The notes under the pieces are model-generated. The model saw only the letters and a list, made by a program, of their open reading frames with translations. It was not told the DNA's origin and did no database searches. A program made the position numbers and the translations under genes. From Acidobacteriota bacterium (lineage in GTDB: Bacteria; Acidobacteriota; Vicinamibacteria; Fen-336), in the NCBI GenBank assembly GCA_022340585.1, contig JAJDNS010000175.1, positions 1 to 42,912 of the forward strand: 42,912 nt of DNA. Reading direction: 5' to 3'. Positions 7,019-15,716 of this stretch are shown here, piece by piece. The first letter of the stretch is position 1; the number at the start of each line of letters is the position of its first letter.

Positions 7019-9166
7019 GTGATCGGCACCACCGTCGCCCACTACCGGATCCTCGAGAAGCTTGGGGAAGGGGGTATGGGTGTCGTGTACCGCGCCGAGG
7101 ATCTCACCCTGCGGCGGCAGGTGGCGCTGAAGTTCCTCGCCGCGCACGCGCTCGGCCGGGACGATCAGCGACGACGGTTTCTCCACGAGGCCCAGGCGGC
7201 CGCGGCCCTCGACCACCCGAACATCTGCCCCATCCACGCCATCGAGGAGCTGGAAGACCAGATCTTCATCGCCATGGCCCTGGCCGAGGGCGACAACCTG
7301 AAGCGACGCCTGGCCAGTGGCCCCCTGCCTCACCGCGAGGCCACGAACATCGCTCTCCAGGTGGCCAAGGGCCTGGACGCGGCCCACGCGGAGGGCATCG
7401 TCCACCGCGACGTGAAGAGCGCCAACATCGTGGTCACCGAGAAGGGCCACGCCCGGGTGACCGACTTCGGCCTGGCCAAGCTCCCGGGCGTCGAGCTGTC
7501 GGATCCCACCCTGGTCCTCGGGACCCCCGGGTACATGTCACCGGAGCAGGTGCGAGCGGCACCCTTGGACCTGCGGACCGACATCTGGTCGTGGGGGGTC
7601 GTGTGCTACGAGATGCTGACGGGGCACCTTCCCTTTCATGGCGACCACCCCCTGGCCGTGGCCCACGCCATCATCCACGACACGCCCCCTGCCCCCTCGA
7701 CGCTCAAGCCCGACGTGCCCCGCTACTGGGACCGGATCGTCCTCCGGGCCCTGGAGAAGAAGCCGGAGGACCGCTTTGGCCGGATCAGCGAGGCCACGGC
7801 CTTCCTCGAGCGCGGCGAAGCGCCCACCTCGACCTCGGGGCGCCGGCGCACGCCGCCGCCCCGGGACCAGCCGTCGATCGCGGTGTTGCCCTTCGTCGAC
7901 ATGAGCGCCGAGCACGACCAGGAGTTCTTCTGTGACGGGATCGCCGAGGAGATCCTCAACGGCCTCACCCGACTCGGAGGGCTCCGCACGGCCTCGCGGA
8001 CGTCGGCCTTCGCCTTCAAGGGCCAGCGCGAGGACGCGCGCTCCATCGCGAGCTGGCTGGGCGTCGAGACGGTGCTCGAGGGCAGCGTGCGCAAGGCCGG
8101 GAACCGGCTGCGGATCACCGCCCAGCTGATCGACGCCGACGGGGGCTACCACCTCTGGTCCGAGACCTACGACCGCGAGCTCAGCGACGTCTTCGCCATC
8201 CAGGAGGAGATCGCCCAGCGCATCGTCCAGGCCCTGCGGGTGGAGCTGAACGAGCGGGAGCGCAAGGCCCTGGCCCGGCCTCCCGCCCACGACGTGGAAG
8301 CCTACGAGCTGTACCTCAAGGGACGGCAGTTCTTCTACCGCACCCGCCGGCAGGACCTCGAGTACGCCATCGAGATGTTCGAGCGGGCGATCGAGAAGGA
8401 CCCGGAGTACGCGCGGGCCGAGGCGGGGATCGCCGACTGCCACTCCTTCCTCTTCTCCTACTTCGGCGGGCGGCCCGAGGACCTCGAGCAGGCGCGCGCC
8501 GCCAGCTCTCGAGCGCTGGAGCTGGCTCCGGACCTGGCCGAGGCCCACGCCTCACGGGGGCTGGCCCTGTCCCTCAGCCAGACCTACACCGAGGCCGAGC
8601 GGGAGTTCGAGTCGGCCCTGCTCATCGACCCCGAGCTCTACGAGGCCCTCTACTTCTACGCCCGCACGTGCATGGTGCAGAAGAACTGGGAGCGCGCCGC
8701 GCGCTTCTTCGAGCAGGCGAGCCGGGTGAAGCCCGAGGACATCCAGTCGATCGTCCTCCTCGGCCTGTGCTACCGCACCGTCGGCCTCAAGGGTCGGGCC
8801 GAGTCGACTTACCGGGCCGCCCTCGAGCGAGGGTACCGCCACCTCGAGATGAACCCCGACGACGCCCGGGCCCTGTACCTGGTTGCCCAGTCCCACGTGG
8901 AGCTCGGCGAGAAGGACAAGGGCCTCGAGTGGGGCCGGCGGGCGCGCGCCCTGGGGCCCGACGATCCCTACGTGCTCTATGGGATCGTCTGCCTCTTCAC
9001 GGGCCTGGGCGAGAGCGAGGAAGCAGCGGCCTGCTTCGAGCAGGCGGTCGGCGCCGGCTTCCGCAACCGCCGCTGGATCGAGATGGACCCCGACCTGGAG
9101 CCGATCCGGGACCACCCGAGATACCAGGCGGCCCTGGCCACGCTCGACGACGGCTCGTCGGGCTAG
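7019..9166 (+). CDS. Ser/Thr protein kinase with TolB-like domain and TPR repeats
   Basis: 715 aa from the GTG at 7019, preceded by GGGAG at 8 nt. An upstream in-frame ATG at 6863 would translate the promoter and the intergenic repeat and is rejected. The kinase domain (about 5-265) shows the glycine loop GEGGMGVVY, VALKF (Lys near 38), HRDVKSANIVV (Asp near 130), DFGLAK and GTPGYMSPEQ, an active RD kinase. Residues 285-410 form the TolB/FlgO-like domain seen in such kinases and in CadC-type proteins (SIAVLPFVDMSAEHDQEFFC then DGIAEEI). TPR helices fill 430-700. I see no transmembrane segment. The combination is typical of Acidobacteriota signalling; partners are unknown. Confidence 0.93.
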   Translation: MIGTTVAHYRILEKLGEGGMGVVYRAEDLTLRRQVALKFLAAHALGRDDQRRRFLHEAQAAAALDHPNICPIHAIEELEDQIFIAMALAEGDNLKRRLASGPLPHREATNIALQVAKGLDAAHAEGIVHRDVKSANIVVTEKGHARVTDFGLAKLPGVELSDPTLVLGTPGYMSPEQVRAAPLDLRTDIWSWGVVCYEMLTGHLPFHGDHPLAVAHAIIHDTPPAPSTLKPDVPRYWDRIVLRALEKKPEDRFGRISEATAFLERGEAPTSTSGRRRTPPPRDQPSIAVLPFVDMSAEHDQEFFCDGIAEEILNGLTRLGGLRTASRTSAFAFKGQREDARSIASWLGVETVLEGSVRKAGNRLRITAQLIDADGGYHLWSETYDRELSDVFAIQEEIAQRIVQALRVELNERERKALARPPAHDVEAYELYLKGRQFFYRTRRQDLEYAIEMFERAIEKDPEYARAEAGIADCHSFLFSYFGGRPEDLEQARAASSRALELAPDLAEAHASRGLALSLSQTYTEAEREFESALLIDPELYEALYFYARTCMVQKNWERAARFFEQASRVKPEDIQSIVLLGLCYRTVGLKGRAESTYRAALERGYRHLEMNPDDARALYLVAQSHVELGEKDKGLEWGRRARALGPDDPYVLYGIVCLFTGLGESEEAAACFEQAVGAGFRNRRWIEMDPDLEPIRDHPRYQAALATLDDGSSG

Positions 9167-9172
9167 TCGGCG

Positions 9173-10153
9173 TCAGTCGGAGACGGCGGCGGCGCTCCCC
9201 ACCCCGAGGAAGTCGAAGACCGCGTCCGCGAAGAGCGCGGGCTCCTCCACCGGGGCGAAGTGGCCGCTGTTCTCGAAGACCAACCACTGCGAGTTCGGCA
9301 GCCCGTCGTGGAGCGGCTTCACCCCCTCGGGCGGGATCATGTCGTGCCGCCCGGCCATCACGAGGCTCCGAACCGGGATCTCGGGAAGGAGGTCGCGAGC
9401 GTCGAAGGTCGGCGCCTCCTCGTTCGCGTACGCGGCGTGGGGCCAGGAGAGCTCGGCGTCGGCGAAGATCCTCGCGAGGTGGCTCGACGCGGCCTCGGGA
9501 TCGGCGAACAGGGTCGGGAAGTAGTCCTCCAGCCACATCTTCCTCTGAAGCGCCGTCTGCTCCCCGACCGACAGCCCGGGATCGGCGATCTCCTTCATGA
9601 AAGCCTGGTAGGTGGCCATCAGCTCCGGGTGGGTCTCCTGCATGGCCCCCGCGTCCTCCTCGGTGAAGGCGGCCATCCCGTGGAGGAAGATGGCCGAGGA
9701 GAGCGTTTCCGGACGCTCGTGGGCCAGCCAGATGAGGTTGACCGCGCCGTTGGACCAGCCGATGGCGTTCACGGTCTCGAGACCGAGGTGCTCCCGCAGG
9801 GCCTGGAAGTCGGCGCGGACGGCGGCGAGTCCCCGGTCGGCGTCCTCCCGTGCGGCCTCGGACCCGCCCATCCCCCGGGGGTCGAAGTAGACCATGGTCA
9901 GCCGCTCCTCGAGAGGCCGGTACATCGCCCGCAGTCCCTCCAGGGAGAGGCCCCAGGAGTTGGTCAGGGCCATGAGGACCGGGCCCTGCCCGTGGACCTC
10001 GTAGTGGATCTGGAAGTCGTTGAGATTGGCGGTGAACGACCCGTTCTCCGGCCCCGCGGGCATGACGGGCTCCTCCGACTCCGGGGCCTGGACGGTGCAG
10101 CCCACGAGGGCCACCGCCAGCGGAAGCAACAGCAACGTCGACGGAGGTCTCAT
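9173..10153 (-). CDS. Alpha/beta-hydrolase lipoprotein
   Basis: 326 aa from the ATG at 10151-10153. The lipobox is VALVGC (Cys near 19). The hydrolase fold has FDPRGMGGS, the nucleophile elbow GWSNGA (Ser near 134), the acid in GRHDM near 271 and the base in SGHFAP near 298, all expected of an active S33-like or esterase-type enzyme. The start overlaps the methyltransferase stop by ATGA, so the two genes are translationally coupled. The substrate cannot be predicted. It converges on the kinase gene with a 6-nt gap. Confidence 0.9.
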   Translation of the reverse strand: MRPPSTLLLLPLAVALVGCTVQAPESEEPVMPAGPENGSFTANLNDFQIHYEVHGQGPVLMALTNSWGLSLEGLRAMYRPLEERLTMVYFDPRGMGGSEAAREDADRGLAAVRADFQALREHLGLETVNAIGWSNGAVNLIWLAHERPETLSSAIFLHGMAAFTEEDAGAMQETHPELMATYQAFMKEIADPGLSVGEQTALQRKMWLEDYFPTLFADPEAASSHLARIFADAELSWPHAAYANEEAPTFDARDLLPEIPVRSLVMAGRHDMIPPEGVKPLHDGLPNSQWLVFENSGHFAPVEEPALFADAVFDFLGVGSAAAVSD

Positions 10154-10818
10154 CTCTCCTCCTGCAGGCTCTCGGCCTCGGAGACAGCCGGACCATCCGC
10201 GCGGCGGAAGACCACGCAGTACCGGTAGGGGCTCTCGGCCCACTTCTCGTAGCGGGCGACGATCTCGAATCCATCGGAGGTCATCTCCGTCACCAGGTCC
10301 TCCTCTCGGATCCCGTGGCCGCCGCGGTTGGGGACGCCGGACGGATCGCCCCAGCCCTCCCGGGGACGCAGGTCGATCACCGCCAGCCGCGCTCCGGGGC
10401 GGAGGGCGCGGCGGAGGCTCGCCCGCATGGGCGCGGGATCGGTGAAGTGGTGATAGACCATGCGGAGGAGGATGGCGTCACAGCAGCCTCCCTCGAGCCC
10501 GGTGTCGGTGGCGGTGCCGAGCACAGCGGTGAGATTCTCGAGGCCGTAGCGCTCGGCGCGCTTCGCAATGTCCTCGACGTCGCCGGCGTCGATCTCGGTG
10601 GCGTAGACGTGCCCGGCGGGACCGACCTTCTCGGCGAGGCGCTCCGCCCAATCCCCGTCTCCCGCCCCCACGTCGGCGACCTGCATCCCCTCGCGCAGGG
10701 CGAGGGCCTCCTCGACGAGAGCGGTTTCGGAAGAGAGCGCGATGACGAAGCCGCCGGTGGCGAGCCCAAAGCCCACGACCAGGGCGGCGACCGATGGGAT
10801 GAGACGGCGAGCGGTCAC
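10150..10818 (-). CDS. Membrane-anchored or exported class I SAM methyltransferase
   Basis: 222 aa from the GTG at 10816-10818, chosen because GGGAGG precedes it by 5 nt and because an N-terminal hydrophobic segment (IPSVAALVVGFGLATGGFVI) begins there. The upstream ATG at 10875 lacks a ribosome site. MQVADVGAGDGDWAERLAEK is SAM-binding motif I; ATEIDAGD, DAILLRMVYHHFTDP and LAVIDLRP are the later motifs. The hydrophobic N-terminus is unusual for a SAM enzyme and suggests membrane anchoring or export. The gene overlaps the hydrolase gene by 4 nt, forming a two-gene operon divergent from xylA. Confidence 0.85.
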   Translation of the reverse strand: MTARRLIPSVAALVVGFGLATGGFVIALSSETALVEEALALREGMQVADVGAGDGDWAERLAEKVGPAGHVYATEIDAGDVEDIAKRAERYGLENLTAVLGTATDTGLEGGCCDAILLRMVYHHFTDPAPMRASLRRALRPGARLAVIDLRPREGWGDPSGVPNRGGHGIREEDLVTEMTSDGFEIVARYEKWAESPYRYCVVFRRADGPAVSEAESLQEER

Positions 10819-10930
10819 GGGAACCTCCCAGTGCCCTAAAACGCTATCATGGACCGAAGAGATGGCCCGATCCACAGGCCCGACGGCCCGTGGCTCCGGG
10901 CGGGCGGCCCGCGCCGCCCTCCGGACGGGG

Positions 10931-10936
10931 TAGAAT
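10931..10936 (+). promoter_or_regulatory. TAGAAT -10 element upstream of xylA
   Basis: GGGGTAGAATCCCC lies 113 nt before the chosen xylA start, implying a leader of roughly 105 nt. TAGAAT is flanked by GGGG and CCCC and so sits inside a small inverted repeat that a regulator could occupy. No XylR gene is nearby. Confidence 0.45.
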
Positions 10937-11049
10937 CCCCGGCAATATTCTGCCTCGGGCTCGGCCCGCGCCAGGATCGGAAGGGGCCGTCAGGGCTCCG
11001 CTCGAGGTCGTTGCGAGATTGAGGCAACGCACAGACTGAAGGAGTCATG

Positions 11050-12219
11050 ATGAGCGATCAGTACGCGCCCAAGCCGGAGCACAAGTTCACCTTTGGCCTC
11101 TGGACGGTGGGAAACCCTGGCCGCGACCCGTTCGGGCCTCCCACTCGCCCGCACCTGTCGCCGGTGGAGATCGTCCAACTCCTGGGCGAGGTGGGGGCCT
11201 ACGGCGTGAACTTCCACGACAACGACCTCGTGCCCATCGACGCCACGCCGGCCCAGCACGACCAGATCGTCAAGGACTTCAAGAAGGCCCTGGCCGACAC
11301 CGGCCTCAAGGTGCCCATGGCCACCACGAACCTGTTCTCCGATCCCGCGTTCAAGGACGGCGCCTTCACCTCCAACGACCCGCGGGTCCGGGCCTACGCC
11401 CTGTCCAAGACCATGAAGGCCATGGATCTCGGGGTGGAGCTCGGGGCCAAGGTCTACGTGTTCTGGGGCGGCCGCGAGGGCGTCGAGACCGACGCCGCCA
11501 AGGACGCCCTCGAGGCCGGCAAGCGCTTCCGCGACGCCCTCAACTTCCTCACCCACTACGCCAGGGACCAGAAGTACGACCTCAAGTTCGCCCTCGAGGC
11601 CAAGCCCAACGAGCCGCGCCACGACATCTACCTGCCCACGACCGGCTCCTTCCTCGGCTTCATCGAGACCCTCGACCACCCCGAGATGGTGGGCGTGAAC
11701 CCCGAGGTGGCCCACGAGCACATGTCGGGCCTGAACTTCATGCACGCGGTGGCCCAGGCCTGGGACGCGGGCAAGCTGTTCCACATCGACCTCAACGACC
11801 AGGCCTTCGGGCGCTACGACCAGGACCTCCGTTTCGGCTCGCACTCGATCAAGTCGAACTTCTTCCTGGTCAAGTTCCTCGAGGACGTGGGCTACCCCGG
11901 CATGCGCCACTTCGACTCCCACGCCTACCGCACCGAGGACGTGGAGGGGGTGAAGGACTTCGCCCGCGGCTCCATGCGGAGCTACCTGATCTACAAGGAG
12001 AAGGCGAAGCGCTGGAACGAGGACAAGGAGATCCAGGCCCTGGTCAAGGAGGTGGCCGACGTTCCCACCGATGGCCTTCCCGCCATCGACGGCTACTCCA
12101 AGAAGACCGCCGACGCCCTCAAGGGCTTCGCCTTCGACCGCATCGCCCTCGGCGCTCGGGGCCTCCAGTACGAGAAGCTCGACCAGCTCACCATCGAAGT
12201 CCTCCTCGGCGTCCGCTGA
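11050..12219 (+). CDS. xylA: Xylose isomerase
   Basis: 389 aa, matching the short (class I, about 390 aa) xylose isomerases. It converts D-xylose to D-xylulose. Catalytic and metal residues are present: NFHDND (His 56, Asp 59), EAKPNEPR (Glu and Lys), NPEVAHEHM (Glu, His), [13 protein letters not shown] (two Asp) and the C-terminal HFDSHAYRT. Two ATGs occur in a row at 11047 and 11050; the second is favoured because AAGGAG ends only 2 nt before the first and 5 nt before the second. It is followed by xylB after a 73-nt gap with a perfect hairpin. Confidence 0.97.
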   Translation: MSDQYAPKPEHKFTFGLWTVGNPGRDPFGPPTRPHLSPVEIVQLLGEVGAYGVNFHDNDLVPIDATPAQHDQIVKDFKKALADTGLKVPMATTNLFSDPAFKDGAFTSNDPRVRAYALSKTMKAMDLGVELGAKVYVFWGGREGVETDAAKDALEAGKRFRDALNFLTHYARDQKYDLKFALEAKPNEPRHDIYLPTTGSFLGFIETLDHPEMVGVNPEVAHEHMSGLNFMHAVAQAWDAGKLFHIDLNDQAFGRYDQDLRFGSHSIKSNFFLVKFLEDVGYPGMRHFDSHAYRTEDVEGVKDFARGSMRSYLIYKEKAKRWNEDKEIQALVKEVADVPTDGLPAIDGYSKKTADALKGFAFDRIALGARGLQYEKLDQLTIEVLLGVR

Positions 12220-12233
12220 GGACAAAGGGTTCT

Positions 12234-12268
12234 GGTCGTGAATGTTGAATTCTTCAACATTCACGACC
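12234..12268. repeat. Perfect 16-bp stem hairpin between xylA and xylB (REP-like)
   Basis: The left arm at 12234-12249 and right arm at 12253-12268 are exactly complementary around a TTC loop. The right arm runs into GACCTGACCCC, the same terminal motif as the hairpin at 19305-19375. AT-rich arms (AATGTTGAA) stand out against the GC-rich genome, which suggests an acquired repetitive extragenic palindrome. Within the operon it could protect xylA mRNA or reduce xylB expression. Confidence 0.75.
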
Positions 12269-12292
12269 TGACCCCCTCCAGGGAACCTGACT

Positions 12293-13789
12293 ATGGGACA
12301 ACTCTTTCTCGGCGTTGACGTTTCCACTACCGGGGCCAAGGCGCTGCTGATCGACGAGGGCGGGAAGGTGGTGGCGACCGCCACCACCGCGCTGTCACTC
12401 CAGACCCCGAAGCCGCTGTGGTCGGAGCAGGACCCGCAGGAGTGGTGGTCGGGCACCGCCGCCAGCATCAGGAAGGCCCTGGCCGACGCCGGGGCGCCGG
12501 CCGACGACGTCGCGGCGGTGGGGCTCACCGGACAGATGCACGGGCTCGTGCTCCTCGACGGCGACCGCAACGTCCTCCGCCCGGCCATCCTGTGGAACGA
12601 CCAGCGCACCGGGGCGGAGTGCGAGGAGATCGAGAAGCGGGTGGGCCGGTCCGAGCTCATCCACGAGGTGGGCAACGTGGCCCTCACCGGCTTCACCGCG
12701 CCCAAGATCCTCTGGGTCCGCAACAACGAGCCCGACGTCTACGCGAAGGCGAAGCTCGTCCTCCTGCCCAAGGACTACGTGCGCCTCCGCCTCACCGGCG
12801 AGGCGGCCATGGACCGGGCGGGGGGCTCGGGGACGATCCTCTTCGAGCTCAAGGCCCGGAACTGGTCGAAGGCGGTCCTGGACAAGCTCGACATCCCAGC
12901 GGACTGGCTGCCTCCGACCTTCGAGGGCCCGGAGATCACCGGCAAGATCACGGCGGAAGCGGCTGAAGCGACCGGCCTCGCCGAGGGGACACCGGTCATG
13001 GCCGGCGGCGGCGATCAGGCTGCGGGAGCCGTCGGTGCGGGTGCGGTCCGACCGGGGGTCGTCTCCCTCACCCTCGGCACGTCCGGCGTCATCTTCGCGA
13101 CGACCGACGCGCCCCTCGTCGAGCCGGAGGGACGGCTCCACGCCTTCTGCCACGCCGTCCCCGGAAAGTGGCACTTCATGGGGGTCACCCTCTCCGCGGC
13201 CGGGAGCCTCCAGTGGTACCACGACACCCTCACCCCCAACGACAGCTTCGAAGCGATCGTCGCCGAGGCGGAGAAGGCCCCGGCCGGGAGCGAAGGGCTG
13301 CTCTTCCTCCCCTACCTCTCGGGGGAGCGCACCCCCTACCCCGACCCTCTCGCGCGGGGGAGCTTCGTCGGCCTGACCCTGCGCCACGGTCGGGCCCACG
13401 TCACGCGATCGGTGCTCGAAGGCGTCGCCTTCTCCATGAAGGACTGCTTCGAGCTGCTGAAAGGCGCCGGTCTCGGCACGGTGAACGAGGTTCGCATCGC
13501 CGGCGGCGGGGCGAAGGGACCGCTCTGGCGGAAGATCGTGGCCAGCGCCCTGGGCCTGCCCATGGTGACCGTCAACAGCACCGAGGGCGGCGCCTACGGC
13601 GCGGCGCTCCTGGGCGGCGTCGGAGCCGGCGCCTGGGACAGCGTGGAGACCGCCTGCGACGCCACAATCGCGGTGACCGGCCGCGACGAGCCGGTGGCGG
13701 AGTGGACGAAGGCCTACGAGGAGCTGTACCCGAGGTACCGGGAGCTCTACCCGGCGCTGAAGCCGACGTTCGGCAAGCTGGGCACCTGA
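12293..13789 (+). CDS. xylB: Xylulokinase
   Basis: 498 aa, usual length for FGGY-family xylulokinase, which phosphorylates D-xylulose with ATP to xylulose 5-phosphate. The N-terminal phosphate loop is FLGVDVSTTGAKALLID; GLTGQMHGLVLLD and AILWNDQRT are the xylulose-binding signatures; GGGDQAAGAVG carries the catalytic Asp; LTLGTSGVIFAT and the C-terminal IAGGGAKGPLWRKIVAS form the nucleotide site. It lies downstream of xylA in the same direction. An AGGGA Shine-Dalgarno lies about 8 nt before the ATG. No xylose transporter is in the window. Confidence 0.96.
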   Translation: MGQLFLGVDVSTTGAKALLIDEGGKVVATATTALSLQTPKPLWSEQDPQEWWSGTAASIRKALADAGAPADDVAAVGLTGQMHGLVLLDGDRNVLRPAILWNDQRTGAECEEIEKRVGRSELIHEVGNVALTGFTAPKILWVRNNEPDVYAKAKLVLLPKDYVRLRLTGEAAMDRAGGSGTILFELKARNWSKAVLDKLDIPADWLPPTFEGPEITGKITAEAAEATGLAEGTPVMAGGGDQAAGAVGAGAVRPGVVSLTLGTSGVIFATTDAPLVEPEGRLHAFCHAVPGKWHFMGVTLSAAGSLQWYHDTLTPNDSFEAIVAEAEKAPAGSEGLLFLPYLSGERTPYPDPLARGSFVGLTLRHGRAHVTRSVLEGVAFSMKDCFELLKGAGLGTVNEVRIAGGGAKGPLWRKIVASALGLPMVTVNSTEGGAYGAALLGGVGAGAWDSVETACDATIAVTGRDEPVAEWTKAYEELYPRYRELYPALKPTFGKLGT

Positions 13790-13882
13790 GAGCTCCTCAG
13801 GATGACGGAGTGTGGGTGGACACGGGTGGGAGTGCGGGGGCGCGACGGCGAGGGGCCAGGGGGCGAGCCCCAGGGAACGGAG

Positions 13883-13921
13883 AATCCGAGAGCGGAGCTG
13901 GAACGTCGGCGCTCTCGGATT
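13883..13921 (-). terminator. 11-12 bp hairpin 2 nt after the small lipoprotein stop
   Basis: AATCCGAGAGC (13883-13893) pairs with GCTCTCGGATT (13911-13921). On the minus strand it begins two bases after the TGA, in the context TGATCAATCCGAGA, mirroring the hairpin at 3580-3615. It lies between the convergent ends of xylB and the lipoprotein gene and may end both transcripts. Confidence 0.65.
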
Positions 13922-13923
13922 GA

Positions 13924-14295
13924 TCAGTGGTACTCGAACACCCACTTCTGGATGGTCGGGTTGAAGACGTAGTCGAATTCCTTCTCGAACTCGTGCACGT
14001 CGACCTTGCCGTCCAGGTCGTCCGTCTCCGACTTGATCTTGAACCGGATCGTTCCCCGCCAGGGGGCCTCCGCGTTGTCGGGCTGCTCCTCGACGTCGAC
14101 GGACTCGATGGTCCAGGTGGCCCGCACCCCCAGTGACGTGTCCTGGTTCTCGTTCTCGGCCTTGAGGGCCTCCGCCTCCTGCTGCAGCTGCGTCACCAGG
14201 GCCTCGCGATCCGGGCCCTTGGGCTTCCGCGAGCAGCCGGCGAGAGCGACGGCGAACACGATCCCGATGACGAGGCCAAAGCTCCTGAGACGCAT
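13924..14295 (-). CDS. Small lipoprotein of unknown function
   Basis: 123 aa from the ATG at 14293-14295, preceded by GGAGGAG at a good distance; a TTG further upstream (14319) is possible but less likely. The lipobox VALAGC gives a Cys near 20. The mature part starts with a short Lys/Glu/Gln-rich helix (LVTQLQQEAEALKAENENQD) and continues as a beta-rich domain (VRATWTIESVDV, WRGTIRFKIKSETD, FDYVFNPTIQKWVFEYH). I recognise no family. It is the last gene of the nitrilase/two-component run and ends at a hairpin. Confidence 0.8.
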   Translation of the reverse strand: MRLRSFGLVIGIVFAVALAGCSRKPKGPDREALVTQLQQEAEALKAENENQDTSLGVRATWTIESVDVEEQPDNAEAPWRGTIRFKIKSETDDLDGKVDVHEFEKEFDYVFNPTIQKWVFEYH

Positions 14296-14321
14296 TCCTC
14301 TCCTCCGATCCCTGATCAAGG

Positions 14322-15716
14322 CTACTCCTCGGCCGCGTCCGCGTCGAGGTGGTGCTTGCGCATGTAGTAGCTGAGGTTGCGCGGGTCGATCCCGAGCAGC
14401 CGAGCCGCGTCCTTGCGCACCCCCCCGGACCGGCGGTGGGCTTCCAGCAGCAGCTCGCGCTCCAGCTTGTTCAGGGCCTCACGCAGGTTCAGCTCGCGCT
14501 CGGCCATCGGCGTGCCCTCCGCGGGAGGCGCGGCCATCCCCGCCGACGACGCGAGGTCGAGATCGTCGAGGCCGTGGGTGGGATCGAGGATCATCACCCG
14601 TTCGACGACGTTGCGCAGCTCGCGAACGTTGCCCGGCCAGTGGTAGGCCGCCAACCGCTCCAGCGTCGGCGGCGTGAGCTCGGGGGCGGGACGGCCCAGG
14701 CGCCGAGCGGCCTGGGCCACGAAGTGCCGGGCGAGGAGCGGGGTGTCCCCGGTGCGCTCGCGCAGCGGCGGGACGTCGATCCGGACGACGTTGAGAAGGT
14801 AGAAGAGGTCGGCGCGGAACCGGCCCTCCTTGACCTCCACCTCGAGGTCGCTGTTGGTCGACGCCAGGACCCGGACGTCCGCCCGCGTGGCCTGCTCGTC
14901 CCCGAGCCGCTCGAACTCGCCGTCCTGGATGACCCGCAGGAGCTTGGCCTGTCCCGCCGCCGGCATCGCCGCGACCTCGTCGAGAAGCAGGGTTCCGTGC
15001 TCGGCGAGCTGGAAGCGACCCTCGCGGTCGGCGGCGGCCCCGGGAAACGAGCCCTTGCGGTGCCCGAAGAACTCGCTCTCCCACATCTCGAGGGGGACCG
15101 CCGCGCAGTTCACCTTGACGAAGGGACCCGCCCCCCGCGGGGAGAGAGCGTGCAGCCGCCGGGCCAGCAGCTCCTTCCCGGTCCCGGACTCGCCGGTGAG
15201 CAGGACCACCGAGTCCGTGGGGGCCGCGGCCTCGACCATCGACTCGACGCGCTTCCACGCCTCGCTCTCTCCGAGGACCTCTTCGGTCTCGTCCGCGACC
15301 GTGCTCCGGAGATAGCGGACCTCGCGCTTGAGGGCGCGGCTCTCGAGGGCCCTCTCGAGGGACACCTCCAGGGCCTCCGGCTCGGCGGGCTTGAGGATGT
15401 AGTCGCTGGCTCCGGCCTTGAGGCACTCGACCGCGGAGGCCACGTTGCCGTGACCGGTCAGGATGACCACCGGAACGTCTGGTGCGCTGACCTGCATGCG
15501 GCGCACCAGCTCCAGTCCGTCGGCGCCGGGCATGCGGAGGTCCGACAGCACCACGTCCACCGGCACCCGGCCCAGGTGCTCCAGGGCCTCGGCCACCGAT
15601 CCCGCCGGGGTCGCCTCGAAGCGACGGGCGCTCAGGATCTCCACCAGAGAGTCGCGCACGTAGGGCTCGTCCTCGACGACGAGGACGCGCCCGCGGGCGC
15701 TCTTGTGATCGTTCAT
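14322..15716 (-). CDS. NtrC-family response regulator with altered GAFTGA loop
   Basis: 464 aa. Receiver domain 8-125 with phospho-acceptor Asp in VVLSDLRMPG; AAA+ domain with Walker A GESGTGKE and Walker B LLLDEVAAM; C-terminal Fis-type helix-turn-helix (RKDAARLLGIDPRNLSYYMR). The sigma-54 contact loop reads GSFPGA instead of GAFTGA, replacing the key Thr by Pro, and the usual FRxDLYYRLNV arginine-finger segment reads FRADLFYLLNV, with Leu for the second Arg. This regulator may contact sigma-54 abnormally or work without it. Its start overlaps the histidine kinase stop by 4 nt (ATGA). Confidence 0.92.
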   Translation of the reverse strand: MNDHKSARGRVLVVEDEPYVRDSLVEILSARRFEATPAGSVAEALEHLGRVPVDVVLSDLRMPGADGLELVRRMQVSAPDVPVVILTGHGNVASAVECLKAGASDYILKPAEPEALEVSLERALESRALKREVRYLRSTVADETEEVLGESEAWKRVESMVEAAAPTDSVVLLTGESGTGKELLARRLHALSPRGAGPFVKVNCAAVPLEMWESEFFGHRKGSFPGAAADREGRFQLAEHGTLLLDEVAAMPAAGQAKLLRVIQDGEFERLGDEQATRADVRVLASTNSDLEVEVKEGRFRADLFYLLNVVRIDVPPLRERTGDTPLLARHFVAQAARRLGRPAPELTPPTLERLAAYHWPGNVRELRNVVERVMILDPTHGLDDLDLASSAGMAAPPAEGTPMAERELNLREALNKLERELLLEAHRRSGGVRKDAARLLGIDPRNLSYYMRKHHLDADAAEE

